Notes: generated from the letters alone by a model not told the origin. A DNA stretch of 64,000 nucleotides from Paenibacillus ihbetae (GCF_002741055.1 NZ_CP016809.1:3135001-3199000); one strand, 5' to 3'; shown: positions 50,000 through 59,319, counted from the stretch's first letter. Program-made: numbers and translations.

Positions 50000-50767
50000 T
50001 CACGAAATACCAAATCGTTCCAGCGCGTTTCTCGTGGTAATTTGGACCAGTTCATCGAAGGACATGCCCCGAATTTCGGCTGCCGTCTCGGCCACCAATT
50101 TCACATAAGCGGACTCGTTTCGCTTCCCTCGGAAGGGGTGCGGAGTCAGGTAAGGCGAGTCCGTTTCAATGAGAAGGCGATCTAGCGGAACCTTGGCCAG
50201 AACCTCCTTCGGCTGCTTGGCATTTTTGAACGTGATCGGTCCGCCGAACGAAATATGAAAGCCCATATCCAGGCACAGCTTAGCCGTTTCCCAGCTGCCC
50301 GAGAACGAATGCATCACGCCGCCAACCTCATGAGCCTTCTCTTCCTTCAAAATCTTCACGATATCCTCATGCGCATCGCGATTATGAATCACAATCGGCA
50401 TTCGGAGCTCCCGGGCCAGACCGATTTGGCTGCGCAGCACCCGGTGCTGCACCTCCTTCGGGGATGTATCCCAGTGATAATCGAGGCCGATCTCCCCGAT
50501 CGCAACAACTTTCTCATGGCTGCAGAGCGAAGCGATCCATTCCAGGTCGCCCTCCTCCATCGTGATCGCATCCACGGGATGCCAGCCTACCGCCGCATAT
50601 ATAAAATCATACGTCTCCGCCAGCTTCATCGTGGTCGGAATCGTTTCGCGATTAAAACCGATATTGATCATCCGGCTGACGCCGGCTTCAAGCGCCCGGG
50701 CAATCGTCTCCTCCCGGTCCTCGTCGAATTGGGGAGCATCCAGATGGGTATGCGTGTCGAACAGCAT
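50000..50767 (-). CDS. tatD: TatD-family metal-dependent DNase
   Basis: The 255-residue TIM-barrel hydrolase has metal ligands in FDTHTHLDAPQFD at the start and GEIGLDYH, IHNRDAH and ETDSPYLTPHPFRGKRNE. Relatives are 3'-5' exonucleases acting on DNA and possibly in tRNA turnover. It lies between the HD gene and yabE; in B. subtilis metS precedes it. Confidence 0.94.
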   Translation of the reverse strand: MLFDTHTHLDAPQFDEDREETIARALEAGVSRMINIGFNRETIPTTMKLAETYDFIYAAVGWHPVDAITMEEGDLEWIASLCSHEKVVAIGEIGLDYHWDTSPKEVQHRVLRSQIGLARELRMPIVIHNRDAHEDIVKILKEEKAHEVGGVMHSFSGSWETAKLCLDMGFHISFGGPITFKNAKQPKEVLAKVPLDRLLIETDSPYLTPHPFRGKRNESAYVKLVAETAAEIRGMSFDELVQITTRNALERFGIS

Positions 50768-50927
50768 GTTCTCTCCCTCTCCTTTCTTGTCGATCCTTGA
50801 TCGTATCTTTCCTGCACAAAACCTTTAGCATTCCGTTCGATGGTTGTCCAATATCATTGCTCTGATGGCGGCAACCTTAAGACGGATTTATCTTTATCCT
50901 GATCCAAGTACCCTAAAATAAGGGGAC

Positions 50928-52217
50928 TCATCCCTGACGGCGGAATAAATCAGCAATTTCGGCCGGCATCCGGTCAAGCAGCGGCTCCACTCTCTCCTCC
51001 GGGTAATACAGATAATTCCGGCCCTTATGGATCCCGCTAATGGAGCGCACGATATCGGACACCTCGGAGATTTCCCGAAGCTGGTCATGCCGGTCCAACA
51101 GCAGAATTTGCTTCTCGTTCAGCGGCATGCCCGAATGAAACTTATCATAAGGAAGATCGGTCGGAAAATCAATCTCCAGATCATATGCGGGATCAAGACC
51201 CGCATCCCGAAATGCCTGGCGGACGGCGTCGATTGTCTCCGGATTGCCGGTGTCGATTTCTATATATTTATAGAGCTTCCGATGGATAAATCGGCCGCAT
51301 ATTTCGCTAAGGAGCGGATCGCTCTCGGACGTCCATTGCAGGAATGCCGTCTGAATGAGCGCCTCATCCAGACGCAGATACTCCTGTACGGTCAAGCTGC
51401 CTTCGAACAGAGCCGGCAGCGGTTCGATCATGAACCGGAACGCATAGCCTGCTTCATAGAGCTCCTTCGCCCGGCGGAAAATCTGGCGCAATATGATTTC
51501 CGAGCTTCTTGTTACCGGGTGGAAGTACACCTGCCAGTACATTTGGTATCTGGACATGAGATAATCCTCCACCGCGTGCATCCCCGATTCCTTCACAACG
51601 ATCCGGTCCCGGTGCGGGCGCAGCATCCGCAGAATCCGGTCGATGTCGATCGTCCCGTAATTGACGCCGGTGTAATAGGCATCGCGCAGCAAATAATCCA
51701 TCCGGTCCGCATCCAGCGGGCTCGTCACCAGATTCATCACGATCGGTTTGTCGTACGTCTTGCGAATGACGGAAGCGACCCGCTCCGGGAAGTCTGCTCC
51801 AAGCTCCAGGAGCACTTTGTTCACGCACGTATCGCCGAGCAAGATCCGGCATGTCCAATCCTCATGGTTCATCTCAAACGCCTCTTCTATAGAATGGGAA
51901 AATGGTCCATGACCGAGATCATGCAGGAGCGCGGCACATAAGGCTACCTGTCTCTCTTCCGCAGGCCAATCGGAGTACCCCCTCCGCTCGAATTGAGAAA
52001 TGATTCTTCTTGTAATTTCATAGACGCCCAAGGAATGAGAGAATCGGCTGTGCTCGGCGCCATGAAACGTCATATAGGATGTGCCCAGCTGCCTGACCCG
52101 GCGAAGCCGCTGAAATTCCGGCGTGTCGATGAGCCGCCAGATAATATCATCCTGGACATGAATATAGTTATGAACCGGATCCTTAAACACCTTTTCCTCT
52201 GAGATTGGCAGGCGCAT
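50928..52217 (-). CDS. HD-domain phosphohydrolase (YwfO-like)
   Basis: The 429-residue protein starts with KVFKDPVHNYIHVQDDIIW. Its HD metal site is made from HSRFSHSLGVYE and ALLHDLGHGPFSHSIEEAF. This is the SAMHD1/dGTPase-like superfamily, and YwfO of B. subtilis is the nearest relative I know. Candidate activities are nucleotide triphosphate or cyclic nucleotide hydrolysis; the substrate is unknown. AAGGAGTG precedes the ATG. It diverges from abrB with two Spo0A boxes 66-82 bp before its start. It fills the place of metS. Confidence 0.85.
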   Translation of the reverse strand: MRLPISEEKVFKDPVHNYIHVQDDIIWRLIDTPEFQRLRRVRQLGTSYMTFHGAEHSRFSHSLGVYEITRRIISQFERRGYSDWPAEERQVALCAALLHDLGHGPFSHSIEEAFEMNHEDWTCRILLGDTCVNKVLLELGADFPERVASVIRKTYDKPIVMNLVTSPLDADRMDYLLRDAYYTGVNYGTIDIDRILRMLRPHRDRIVVKESGMHAVEDYLMSRYQMYWQVYFHPVTRSSEIILRQIFRRAKELYEAGYAFRFMIEPLPALFEGSLTVQEYLRLDEALIQTAFLQWTSESDPLLSEICGRFIHRKLYKYIEIDTGNPETIDAVRQAFRDAGLDPAYDLEIDFPTDLPYDKFHSGMPLNEKQILLLDRHDQLREISEVSDIVRSISGIHKGRNYLYYPEERVEPLLDRMPAEIADLFRRQG

Positions 52218-52282
52218 CGTAAAATCACTCCTTAAGTCATAAATTTAGGACTTGGACTATTTTCACTTCTTTTGACATCTAA

Positions 52283-52299
52283 TGTCGAACAATGTCGAA
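52283..52299 (+). promoter_or_regulatory. Tandem Spo0A boxes near the HD gene
   Basis: Two perfect TGTCGAA boxes (52283-52289 and 52293-52299) are spaced ten bases apart, one helical turn. They are close to the HD gene and about 140 bp upstream of the abrB promoter. A related ATCGACA is at 52323-52329. Confidence 0.7.
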
Positions 52300-52438
52300 T
52301 TAGGTAATTTGGTGCTTTCCAAATCGACATCTTGAAAATTGAAGCGTTTTTTGGTTCAAAAATGGTAACTTCGTTGTAGGACAGCGGTTTATTTCACTAT
52401 ATTTTCGTAAATAGGTTCCGAAATCTCAAAAATATAGG

Positions 52439-52467
52439 TTGACTGTTTTGGGAATCGTTGGTACTAT
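52439..52467 (+). promoter_or_regulatory. Sigma-A promoter of abrB
   Basis: TTGACT, a 17-bp spacer and TACTAT precede abrB by about 70 bp. Confidence 0.6.
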
Positions 52468-52490
52468 AAATAACATAAAAAATAGAACTA

Positions 52491-52497
52491 TGTCGAA
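52491..52497 (+). promoter_or_regulatory. Spo0A box downstream of the abrB promoter
   Basis: A perfect TGTCGAA lies about 20 bp downstream of the expected abrB start, where Spo0A represses abrB in B. subtilis. Confidence 0.65.
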
Positions 52498-52540
52498 TTA
52501 TGACTTTTTTAAATTATGGCGAGAGGGGCATTAATAAGTT

Positions 52541-52795
52541 ATGATGAAATCAACAGGAATTGTAAGGAAAGTCGATGAGCTTGGACGGGTCGTTATTCCA
52601 ATCGAGCTGCGCCGTACACTCGGCATTGGCGAGAAGGACGCTCTTGAAATTTATGTGGACGGTGAACGCATCATGCTTAAGAAGTATGAGCCTGCGTGCA
52701 TCTTCTGCGGCAATGCCGAGAACGTTACGTACTTCAAAGGTAAAATCGTTTGCCATGAATGTATCTCGGAAATCCCTACACCTGTGACAAATTAA
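52541..52795 (+). CDS. abrB: Transition-state regulator AbrB
   Basis: AbrB represses many stationary-phase genes during growth. The 84-residue protein starts MMKSTGIVRKVDELGRVVIP, the swapped-hairpin DNA-binding domain. The C-terminal part differs from B. subtilis AbrB. It has CIFCGNAENV and CHEC, two CxxC pairs that could bind zinc. A Spo0A box follows the promoter, consistent with repression at the onset of sporulation. The exact start (first or second ATG) is unclear because the ribosome site is distant. Confidence 0.93.
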   Translation: MMKSTGIVRKVDELGRVVIPIELRRTLGIGEKDALEIYVDGERIMLKKYEPACIFCGNAENVTYFKGKIVCHECISEIPTPVTN

Positions 52796-52864
52796 AGATA
52801 TTAGTATATAATAGGTACACAATCACATTTTGTTAATTCTAACCTTTTTCATATCTCCTTGGTG

Positions 52865-52907
52865 CCTTCCTCGGCTATGAACCCGGCCGCAGGAAGGTCT
52901 TTTTTTA
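52865..52907 (+). terminator. Terminator after abrB
   Basis: Stem CCTTCCT/AGGAAGG with a GC-rich inner stem is followed by TCTTTTTTT on the plus strand. Confidence 0.85.
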
Positions 52908-53084
52908 TGCGAAAATTCCTGCGGTCGGCAACACGCTATGTAATCCCCACTACGATCAATGAGAAACATGATTTTGGCTGGACGGCCATCACCGGGTGAA
53001 ATGTCCGCCGGCAAGCTGTTGACTCCGGCCCGATGCGAAGGAGCGCCTCATATCCCCTTATGCATGTCAGGCTCCTAAAATAAA

Positions 53085-53975
53085 TTAATCCCCCAACAGC
53101 GCATTATAGATGTCCCGTTTCGAGACGCCGCGGTCTGCCGCCGTTTTCTTCATAGCGTCCTTACGGTTTAATCCCTCCTGCATATATCTGCCGACGTGAT
53201 CCTCCAGGGAAAGCTCCTGCCACCACGCATTCAGCTCCATCCGCTCTTCCTCGGCATTTCTGCCCTCCACCACGACACAGTATTCGCCCAGAGGAGGATG
53301 CTCCTCTAGCCAGGAGAGGCATGCTTCCACGCTTCCACGGGCAAATTCCTCATAGCGTTTGGTGAGCTCCCGGGCCAGCGCAATCTTCCGATCCCCCAGC
53401 ACCTCCTTCAGCAGCTCCAGGGTTTTCTTGATGCGATGCGGGGATTCATAGAAGATCAGCGTTCCCTGGGCCGATTGCAGCGCGTTTAACTGGGCCACGA
53501 TGTCTTTGCGTTCCCTGGGCAAAAATCCGATGAACGTAAACCGTTCGGTCGGCAGGCCCGATGCGATTAACGCCGATAACGCGGCATTCGCTCCGGGAAC
53601 CGGAATGACCGATATCCCGGCTTCAATCGCAAGGGCCACGAGGTCAGCACCAGGGTCGGAAATCGCCGGCAGACCGGCATCGCTCACGAGTGCTACATTT
53701 TTTCCTTCTATTATATATCGTATAATTTCAGGGCCGCTCGCCGCCTTATTATGCTCATGGTAACTGAACAGCGGCTTGGATGGAATTTCAAAATGAGTGA
53801 GCAGTTTCCTGCTCTGTCTTGTATCCTCCGCCGCAATAATATCGCATTCCTTAAGAACGCGTACCGCCCGATATGTCATATCCTCCAAATTGCCGATCGG
53901 GGTCGCAACCAAATATAAAGAACCGGTGCTCCCTTCGCCTTGCGGTTCAAAGCTTCGCTGTAATGATATTCTCAT
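53085..53975 (-). CDS. rsmI: 16S rRNA (cytidine 2'-O)-methyltransferase RsmI
   Basis: RsmI methylates C1402 of 16S rRNA in the decoding centre. The 296-residue tetrapyrrole-methylase-fold protein has LYLVATPIGNLEDMTYRA (about 21-38), AEDTRQSRKLL and VSDAGLPAISDPG. The start overlaps the trmN6 stop by 4 bp. Confidence 0.96.
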   Translation of the reverse strand: MRISLQRSFEPQGEGSTGSLYLVATPIGNLEDMTYRAVRVLKECDIIAAEDTRQSRKLLTHFEIPSKPLFSYHEHNKAASGPEIIRYIIEGKNVALVSDAGLPAISDPGADLVALAIEAGISVIPVPGANAALSALIASGLPTERFTFIGFLPRERKDIVAQLNALQSAQGTLIFYESPHRIKKTLELLKEVLGDRKIALARELTKRYEEFARGSVEACLSWLEEHPPLGEYCVVVEGRNAEEERMELNAWWQELSLEDHVGRYMQEGLNRKDAMKKTAADRGVSKRDIYNALLGD

Positions 53976-54736
53976 GCTTGATCATCCTCATTCGTTCCAT
54001 AATATATATCCATAAATTCAGCGCAGTATTTTCCCTGCTCGTCATAAACGATGAGCGGCGGCCGTAGACGAACCTCGGGCTTCCCGTCCCGTATGCCCTC
54101 GATCAGCACCATATTCGCTTCCAGATGGGCACGGGGGTGGACAAAACGAATCACTTTCGGCTCGATGCGGTATTTGCTCATGAGCGTGATGATCTCAGCC
54201 AGTCGCAGCGGCTTGTGTACCATGCTCATTTTCCCGCCTTGGCGAAGCAGCTTGGAGCAGGAAGCAATCACTTCCTCCAGCGTGCAGTGAATCTCATGTC
54301 TCGCAATAGCCTGGTGGGGATTCAGCTTGATGTCGCTGCCGTTCATCGGCATATATGGAGGATTCACCGTAATCAGGTCATATGCTCCATACCCCGTCTC
54401 CTTGTACAGCTCTCTCAAGTCCCCTTCCCGGATCGTGATTTGGTGCTCAAGATCATTCATATAGACGCTTCGTCTTGCCATATCGGCCAGTCTGGGCTGA
54501 ATTTCAATTCCTTCGATCGGTGCGCTGGTCCGTGTGGACAAGAGAATAGGAATGACCCCATTCCCGGTGCACATATCGAGAATTTTCCCTCTCCGCGGAA
54601 TGCTGGCAAACCGTGCGAGCAGCACCGCATCCATGGAGAAGCTGAACACCTCCTCGCTCTGGATGATTCCGAGCTCATGCGTCAGCAGATCATCAATCCG
54701 CTCGGATGGATGTAAATGTACGTCCTTCAATTTCAT
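53972..54736 (-). CDS. trmN6: tRNA1(Val) A37 N6-methyltransferase
   Basis: The 254-residue SAM-dependent methyltransferase has the SAM motif LDMCTGNGVIPILL and the catalytic NPPY (ITVNPPYMPMNG). Bacillus YabB and E. coli TrmN6 modify A37 of tRNA-Val or related tRNAs. It is coupled to rsmI. In B. subtilis the small gene yazA lies between them; it is absent here. Confidence 0.92.
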   Translation of the reverse strand: MKLKDVHLHPSERIDDLLTHELGIIQSEEVFSFSMDAVLLARFASIPRRGKILDMCTGNGVIPILLSTRTSAPIEGIEIQPRLADMARRSVYMNDLEHQITIREGDLRELYKETGYGAYDLITVNPPYMPMNGSDIKLNPHQAIARHEIHCTLEEVIASCSKLLRQGGKMSMVHKPLRLAEIITLMSKYRIEPKVIRFVHPRAHLEANMVLIEGIRDGKPEVRLRPPLIVYDEQGKYCAEFMDIYYGTNEDDQA

Positions 54737-54863
54737 AGTTTCAACCCTTTAGCTTGATAGTTAGGGGCACGTGTGGAGGCTAACTCTCGTGCCCATAGGT
54801 TTGCGCAGTGTTCACGAATGCAAGGAGCCGCAAGGTCCCTTACAGTATAACCTTCAAATGCTA

Positions 54864-54893
54864 GAAAAAAACCGTAGGCAATATCCCTACGGC
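54864..54893 (-). terminator. Terminator after yabA
   Basis: Stem GCCGTAGG/CCTACGGT with a 6-nt loop is followed by TTTTTTC on the minus strand. Confidence 0.9.
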
Positions 54894-54896
54894 TTC

Positions 54897-55268
54897 TTAT
54901 TTATTCAAAAATGACAAGCAGAACAGGCAATCCCCTTCCGTACGCAAATGTCCATAGTACACATTGCAGATGTGAAAGCCTTCGTGATAGAGACGGGCCA
55001 GGTTGTCGTATCCTTCCCCGACCACATCCTCCTCCTGATCCTCCTTCTCGGCATGAGGCAGAGGCATCGCGGCTACCGGGTGTTCCAATTCCGCCGGATT
55101 GACTTCCCTTTTTAGTATTTTCCGGAGCTGTTCATTTTCAAGACTGAGGCGATGGTTCTCTTCCAGCAGTTCCTTGATGACCAGCTTGAGTCCACCCAGT
55201 TCACTGTGTATATGTCCCATCTGTGATTCCAACTCTTGAATGAGCACAAAAATGTTTTTCTTCTCCAA
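54897..55268 (-). CDS. yabA: Replication initiation control protein YabA
   Basis: YabA binds DnaA and DnaN and limits initiation. The 123-residue protein has an N-terminal leucine zipper (about 1-55). The C-terminal zinc site is HICN plus CLFC, typical of YabA. The start is TTG after GGGGTG. It follows ricT as in B. subtilis. Confidence 0.94.
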   Translation of the reverse strand: MEKKNIFVLIQELESQMGHIHSELGGLKLVIKELLEENHRLSLENEQLRKILKREVNPAELEHPVAAMPLPHAEKEDQEEDVVGEGYDNLARLYHEGFHICNVYYGHLRTEGDCLFCLSFLNK

Positions 55269-55300
55269 GTCTACACCCCGAAAATAAACATTCTATTGGA

Positions 55301-56101
55301 CTATTTGATAACCACGTCGTCCATCGGAAGTTCCTTAACCTTCCCGATTTCAAACAGCTGAACATGAACCGTCCGCTTATCCGCATTGATCCCGACAACC
55401 TTGCCTTCTCCAAGCGAGGTCACGACCAGCTTCCCAACGGATGGAAGCTCCTCTTTTACGCTTTCATAATTATCATGCTCAAATTTCAAGCAGCACATCA
55501 ATCTTCCGCATAGCCCGGAAATTTTGGTCGGATTGAGCGACAAGCTCTGATCCTTCGCCATCTTAATGGATACCGGCTCAAAATCACCAAGCCATGAGGA
55601 ACAGCACAGTACGCGACCGCAAGGTCCAAGGCCGCCCAGCATTTTGGCTTCGTCCCGGACTCCGATCTGACGAAGCTCGATCCGGGTCCGGAAGATGCTG
55701 GCCAGGTCCTTAACCAGCTCTCGGAAATCCACGCGGCCTTCGGCCGTGAAATAGAAAATGATTTTGTTCCGGTCGAACGTAAATTCCACATCGACCAGCT
55801 TCATTTTCAGTCCGTGATCCCGAATTTTATTTAAACAGGTGGTGAATGCATCCTTCGCGGCCTGCTTGTTCTCCTCAACCACACGGGCATCCGAGTCGCC
55901 GGCGATGCGAATGACTTTCTTCAGTGGAAGAACAACGTCAGCTTCACCTACCTCCTTCTTTCCTATCACAACTTGACCGTATTCAATCCCCCGGGCCGTC
56001 TCCACAATGACGGATTGCTCCTTCTCTACGGGTAGATCGAGCGGATCGAAGTAATATATTTTGCCCGCTTTCTTAAAGCGGACACCCACTACACTGTACA
56101 A
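55301..56101 (-). CDS. ricT: RicT (YaaT), PSP1-domain protein
   Basis: RicT is part of the RicA-RicF-RicT (Y-complex) that guides RNase Y and supports phosphorelay and biofilm switching. The conserved start MYSVVGVRFKKAGKIYYFDP follows AAGGGGGT, so I use the TTG at 56101, giving 266 residues. A GTG at 56161 that overlaps the holB stop would add 20 unconserved residues. Several cysteines (CGRVLCCSSW, CGRLMCCLKFE) could hold an iron-sulfur cluster, as shown for the complex. Confidence 0.93.
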   Translation of the reverse strand: MYSVVGVRFKKAGKIYYFDPLDLPVEKEQSVIVETARGIEYGQVVIGKKEVGEADVVLPLKKVIRIAGDSDARVVEENKQAAKDAFTTCLNKIRDHGLKMKLVDVEFTFDRNKIIFYFTAEGRVDFRELVKDLASIFRTRIELRQIGVRDEAKMLGGLGPCGRVLCCSSWLGDFEPVSIKMAKDQSLSLNPTKISGLCGRLMCCLKFEHDNYESVKEELPSVGKLVVTSLGEGKVVGINADKRTVHVQLFEIGKVKELPMDDVVIK

Positions 56102-56157
56102 AAATAAACCCCCTTGTGCCTGTACATATTGGCCATCCTTCGGGCCTGGGGGTGTGC

Positions 56158-57144
56158 TCACGCCGGAGTGTTACCGCCCAAACCCATCAATAGCTGCTCT
56201 ACACAGAGCTGTCCATTGACATTATAGCGTAACTTCTTCTGACACTCTGCGGCCAAATCCATATAGGACACCCACTGTGCTGTGCTGCGGGCTGACGCAT
56301 GACCAGAGATATACTCCGCCTGATCTATGAAAACGAGAGATTCTTTCCTTCCGTACTGAACATGAATCATGTCCTTAAACCATAAATGAAACAAACTGAA
56401 CAGAATGTCCAGATGATCGGAGAGTTCGGTTTTGAACACTTTCTGGCTCGCGGTAATCATCGCAGGGCCGGTTCGGTTCAAAGACTCCTTCCCTAATTGT
56501 AACACTACGTTTCTAATTTCTGCAAACCAATTCTCATTCAATATTTTCCTGCATCCGTCAAGACCTGACGCCAGATGAACGGCACAGCGAACAAGGGCTG
56601 CCGGATATCCTTCTCCTACCAGCACCTGCTCCATCATATGCGGAGAAAGCGAACGGAACGGCACCGACTGGACCCTTGATTGAATGGTCGGGAGCAGCGC
56701 TTGTCCATTCTCCGCTATAAGGATAGCTACTGCCGGCGATTGCGGCTCCTCCAGAAATTTCAGAAGGCTGTTGGCTGCCTGGGTCGTCATTTTCTCCGCA
56801 TGGTCGATAATGTACACCTTCGGATTGCGGTTCTCGGAGCGGTATGAGAAAATGAGCTGCAATTCGCGGATCTGATCGATCTTGATACTGGCGCCATCCG
56901 GCTCAATCATCGTCAAATCCGGGTGATTGCCGTGCTCGACCTTCCGGCATTCCAGACATTGTCCGCAGGCATCATCCTCAAGCTCTGTGCAGAACAATGC
57001 CTTGGCAAACACAAGCGCCGTCTGCAGCTGTCCGGCACCGGCCGGCCCGCTGAACAGATAGGCATGGCTGACCGCGTGCTTGCGCAGGGCGTTCTGCAGC
57101 AGCTGCTTGGCCGCCTCCTGGCCTATAATATGATTAAAAGACAT
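56158..57144 (-). CDS. holB: DNA polymerase III subunit delta'
   Basis: HolB is part of the clamp loader. The protein has about 328 residues with an AAA+ fold (MSFNHIIGQEAAKQLLQNAL at the start). The zinc site is CTELEDDACGQCLEC. The Walker A equivalent reads GPAGAGQLQT, so the ATP-binding lysine is absent, as is often the case for delta'. I prefer the ATG at 57144 near GAGAGG; an ATG at 57186 is possible. It lies between yaaR and ricT. Confidence 0.92.
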   Translation of the reverse strand: MSFNHIIGQEAAKQLLQNALRKHAVSHAYLFSGPAGAGQLQTALVFAKALFCTELEDDACGQCLECRKVEHGNHPDLTMIEPDGASIKIDQIRELQLIFSYRSENRNPKVYIIDHAEKMTTQAANSLLKFLEEPQSPAVAILIAENGQALLPTIQSRVQSVPFRSLSPHMMEQVLVGEGYPAALVRCAVHLASGLDGCRKILNENWFAEIRNVVLQLGKESLNRTGPAMITASQKVFKTELSDHLDILFSLFHLWFKDMIHVQYGRKESLVFIDQAEYISGHASARSTAQWVSYMDLAAECQKKLRYNVNGQLCVEQLLMGLGGNTPA

Positions 57145-57335
57145 AAGTCCTCTCTTTCCTGCTTCATTCACTTCGTTTTCTATCATCTTATGAACCTGCT
57201 ATCTAAATAATCTAATAAGCCAAAGTTAAATAACCATCCATTACAAGAACTAAAAAAACATCATGCCTACGAACTGAAAAAGTTGGTTTAGCCATCCTAA
57301 TTCCAAACCCCAACCGGGATGATCCTCCCAGCTGT

Positions 57336-57779
57336 TTAAAATACGAGATTAATCAGCATCCCCCGGATTTCTCCGACCTTGTTCAGCAAATCGATCCTTC
57401 CCTGCTCGGTATACAGCAGTTCATCGGCCATCGCAAGCAGCACCGAATCAATCTCATCGATCACATTGTAGCGCTTGCCGCGTCCCCGCCGGTCCCAGCC
57501 CCGGGTTTCCTTCATTTTAACACCGCGCCGAACCGTCTCCTCCAGGAAACGCCGGACCATCAATTTATACGCTTTAAGCTCCCGGACGGTCATCGATTTG
57601 GCTAATCGGTCACCCTGCAGCGCAATCTCACGCATCTGGCGGCTCAGCTCCTCGTGCGTGGCCCGTTCCCCCTGCTGCTGCATCATATCCGAGAACGATC
57701 GCTGCTGGACAGGCCTGCTGCTGTTATCCGGGGCAGGAATTCCACTATTCAAGGGCCGAAAGCCCGGATTGATCTTCAC
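57336..57779 (-). CDS. yaaR: DUF327 protein YaaR
   Basis: The 147-residue protein belongs to the YaaR family found next to holB and yaaQ in many Bacillota. It is mostly helical. The family segment is LAKSMTVRELKAYKLMVRRF (about 59-78) and ends KVGEIRGMLINLVF. No signal peptide or membrane segment is seen; the function is unknown. The start is GTG after AAGGCGGTG. A long leader of about 230 nt lies upstream. Confidence 0.88.
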   Translation of the reverse strand: MKINPGFRPLNSGIPAPDNSSRPVQQRSFSDMMQQQGERATHEELSRQMREIALQGDRLAKSMTVRELKAYKLMVRRFLEETVRRGVKMKETRGWDRRGRGKRYNVIDEIDSVLLAMADELLYTEQGRIDLLNKVGEIRGMLINLVF

Positions 57780-57971
57780 GCGAATACACCGCCTTTAGAT
57801 TTGAAGCCCCCGTTAGCAAACGGAGGCGCCGTAGAAACTTCTATTCATGCATGCTTGCCCCGGCATGCATTTCATCGTAAAATGAGACGCTTAGGAGCGG
57901 CCATCCCAGGCTTTGAACATCAAAACCAACCTGCTCCCTGCAGTCCCGCTGACTCTATGCTTGCTTCATTT

Positions 57972-57999
57972 CAAGTGGGATCAGCCAAGTGGGGTCAGC
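57972..57999. repeat. Tandem 14-bp direct repeat in the yaaR leader
   Basis: CAAGTGGGATCAGC (57972-57985) and CAAGTGGGGTCAGC (57986-57999) are adjacent and differ at one base. They lie 10-40 bases after the expected start of transcription. Confidence 0.7.
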
Positions 58000-58015
58000 G
58001 ACGGCACCTGACGTG

Positions 58016-58044
58016 AACGTACCTTGAATCGGTCAACTTGTCAA
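58016..58044 (-). promoter_or_regulatory. Sigma-A promoter of yaaR
   Basis: Perfect TTGACA, a 17-bp spacer and TACGTT are read on the minus strand. Confidence 0.65.
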
Positions 58045-58282
58045 GCCATTTACCTTGATTTAACAGGTGTTGAGGCGCTCACCGCTTCTATCGGGAATGA
58101 ATCGCCTTGAACAGGCGTCCCTATTCCATTCATTGTTCTGCGATTTACGGTAACTATTTTTATTATGATACAGAAGGAATTCAGACTAGCAGCATGGCTG
58201 TGCTTCTCCATTGCCGGAGACGTTCCCATATCCCAATAAAAACATCCGTTACTTCAATTCGCAAAGTGTCGTGGATCTATTC

Positions 58283-58648
<366 letters not shown>

Positions 58649-58674
58649 CTAACACTATTATTTGACAAACAACC

Positions 58675-59319
58675 TCAAAAATCCTTTAATATCGCGTCTT
58701 CTACGTATTTGATCATCTCGCGCTCCACCTGATCCGGCGTTTTGGAAGCATCCACGATTCGGACTCTTTCCTTGTTGTTTCCCGCTATAAGCATATAGCC
58801 TTCCCTAACCTTACCGTGAAATGCCATGCTTTCCATGTCGAGACGGTTTTTTTCGCGCTCGGCATTGGCCGCGATTCTGGACATCCCGATCTCCGGATCG
58901 ATATCGAACAGCAGCGTAAGATCGGGCATTCGGCCTTCAACGGCAAACCGGTTAATGCTCCATACCTCCTCCATGCCGAGGCCGCGGGCATACCCCTGGT
59001 ACACCAGACTGCTGTCGACAAACCGGTCGCACAGTACGGTCAGTCCCTCGCTCAGTGCCGGTTCTACCTTCTCCACCAGATGCTGTCTGCGGGCAGCCGC
59101 ATAAAGCAAGGCCTCCGTCCGGGCATCCATGGATGTATGCTGCGGGTCGAGAATGATGGAACGGATCTTCTCCGCGATCTCGATCCCTCCGGGCTCCCGG
59201 GTAATCATATAAGGAATCGAGCGGCCCTGCATATAAGCGGCCAGCCTGCCCAACATGGTTGTTTTGCCGGACCCATCCCCTCCTTCAAGTGTGATAAATA
59301 GTGGTCTGCGATTATTCAT
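58675..59319 (-). CDS. tmk: Thymidylate kinase
   Basis: Tmk phosphorylates dTMP to dTDP. The 214-residue protein has P-loop LEGGDGSGKTTMLGRL near the start and the DR motif (LCDRFVDSSLVYQG). I use the ATG at 59319; a longer reading to 59382 adds 21 unconserved residues. It lies between the decarboxylase and darA. Confidence 0.95.
   Translation of the reverse strand: MNNRRPLFITLEGGDGSGKTTMLGRLAAYMQGRSIPYMITREPGGIEIAEKIRSIILDPQHTSMDARTEALLYAAARRQHLVEKVEPALSEGLTVLCDRFVDSSLVYQGYARGLGMEEVWSINRFAVEGRMPDLTLLFDIDPEIGMSRIAANAEREKNRLDMESMAFHGKVREGYMLIAGNNKERVRIVDASKTPDQVEREMIKYVEDAILKDF

Larger units (their letters stand above)
52218..52540. other. abrB/HD divergent control region
   Basis: These 323 AT-rich bases hold the abrB promoter and at least three TGTCGAA-type Spo0A boxes. 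No gene is seen. Confidence 0.7.
57780..58282. other. Long non-coding yaaR leader region
   Basis: These 503 bases hold a clear promoter for yaaR, a tandem 14-bp repeat, a hairpin ATGCATGC/GCATGCAT at 57848-57871 and no gene. Part of the region downstream of darA has an inverted repeat CGCCT/AGGCG but no T run. Confidence 0.6.
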
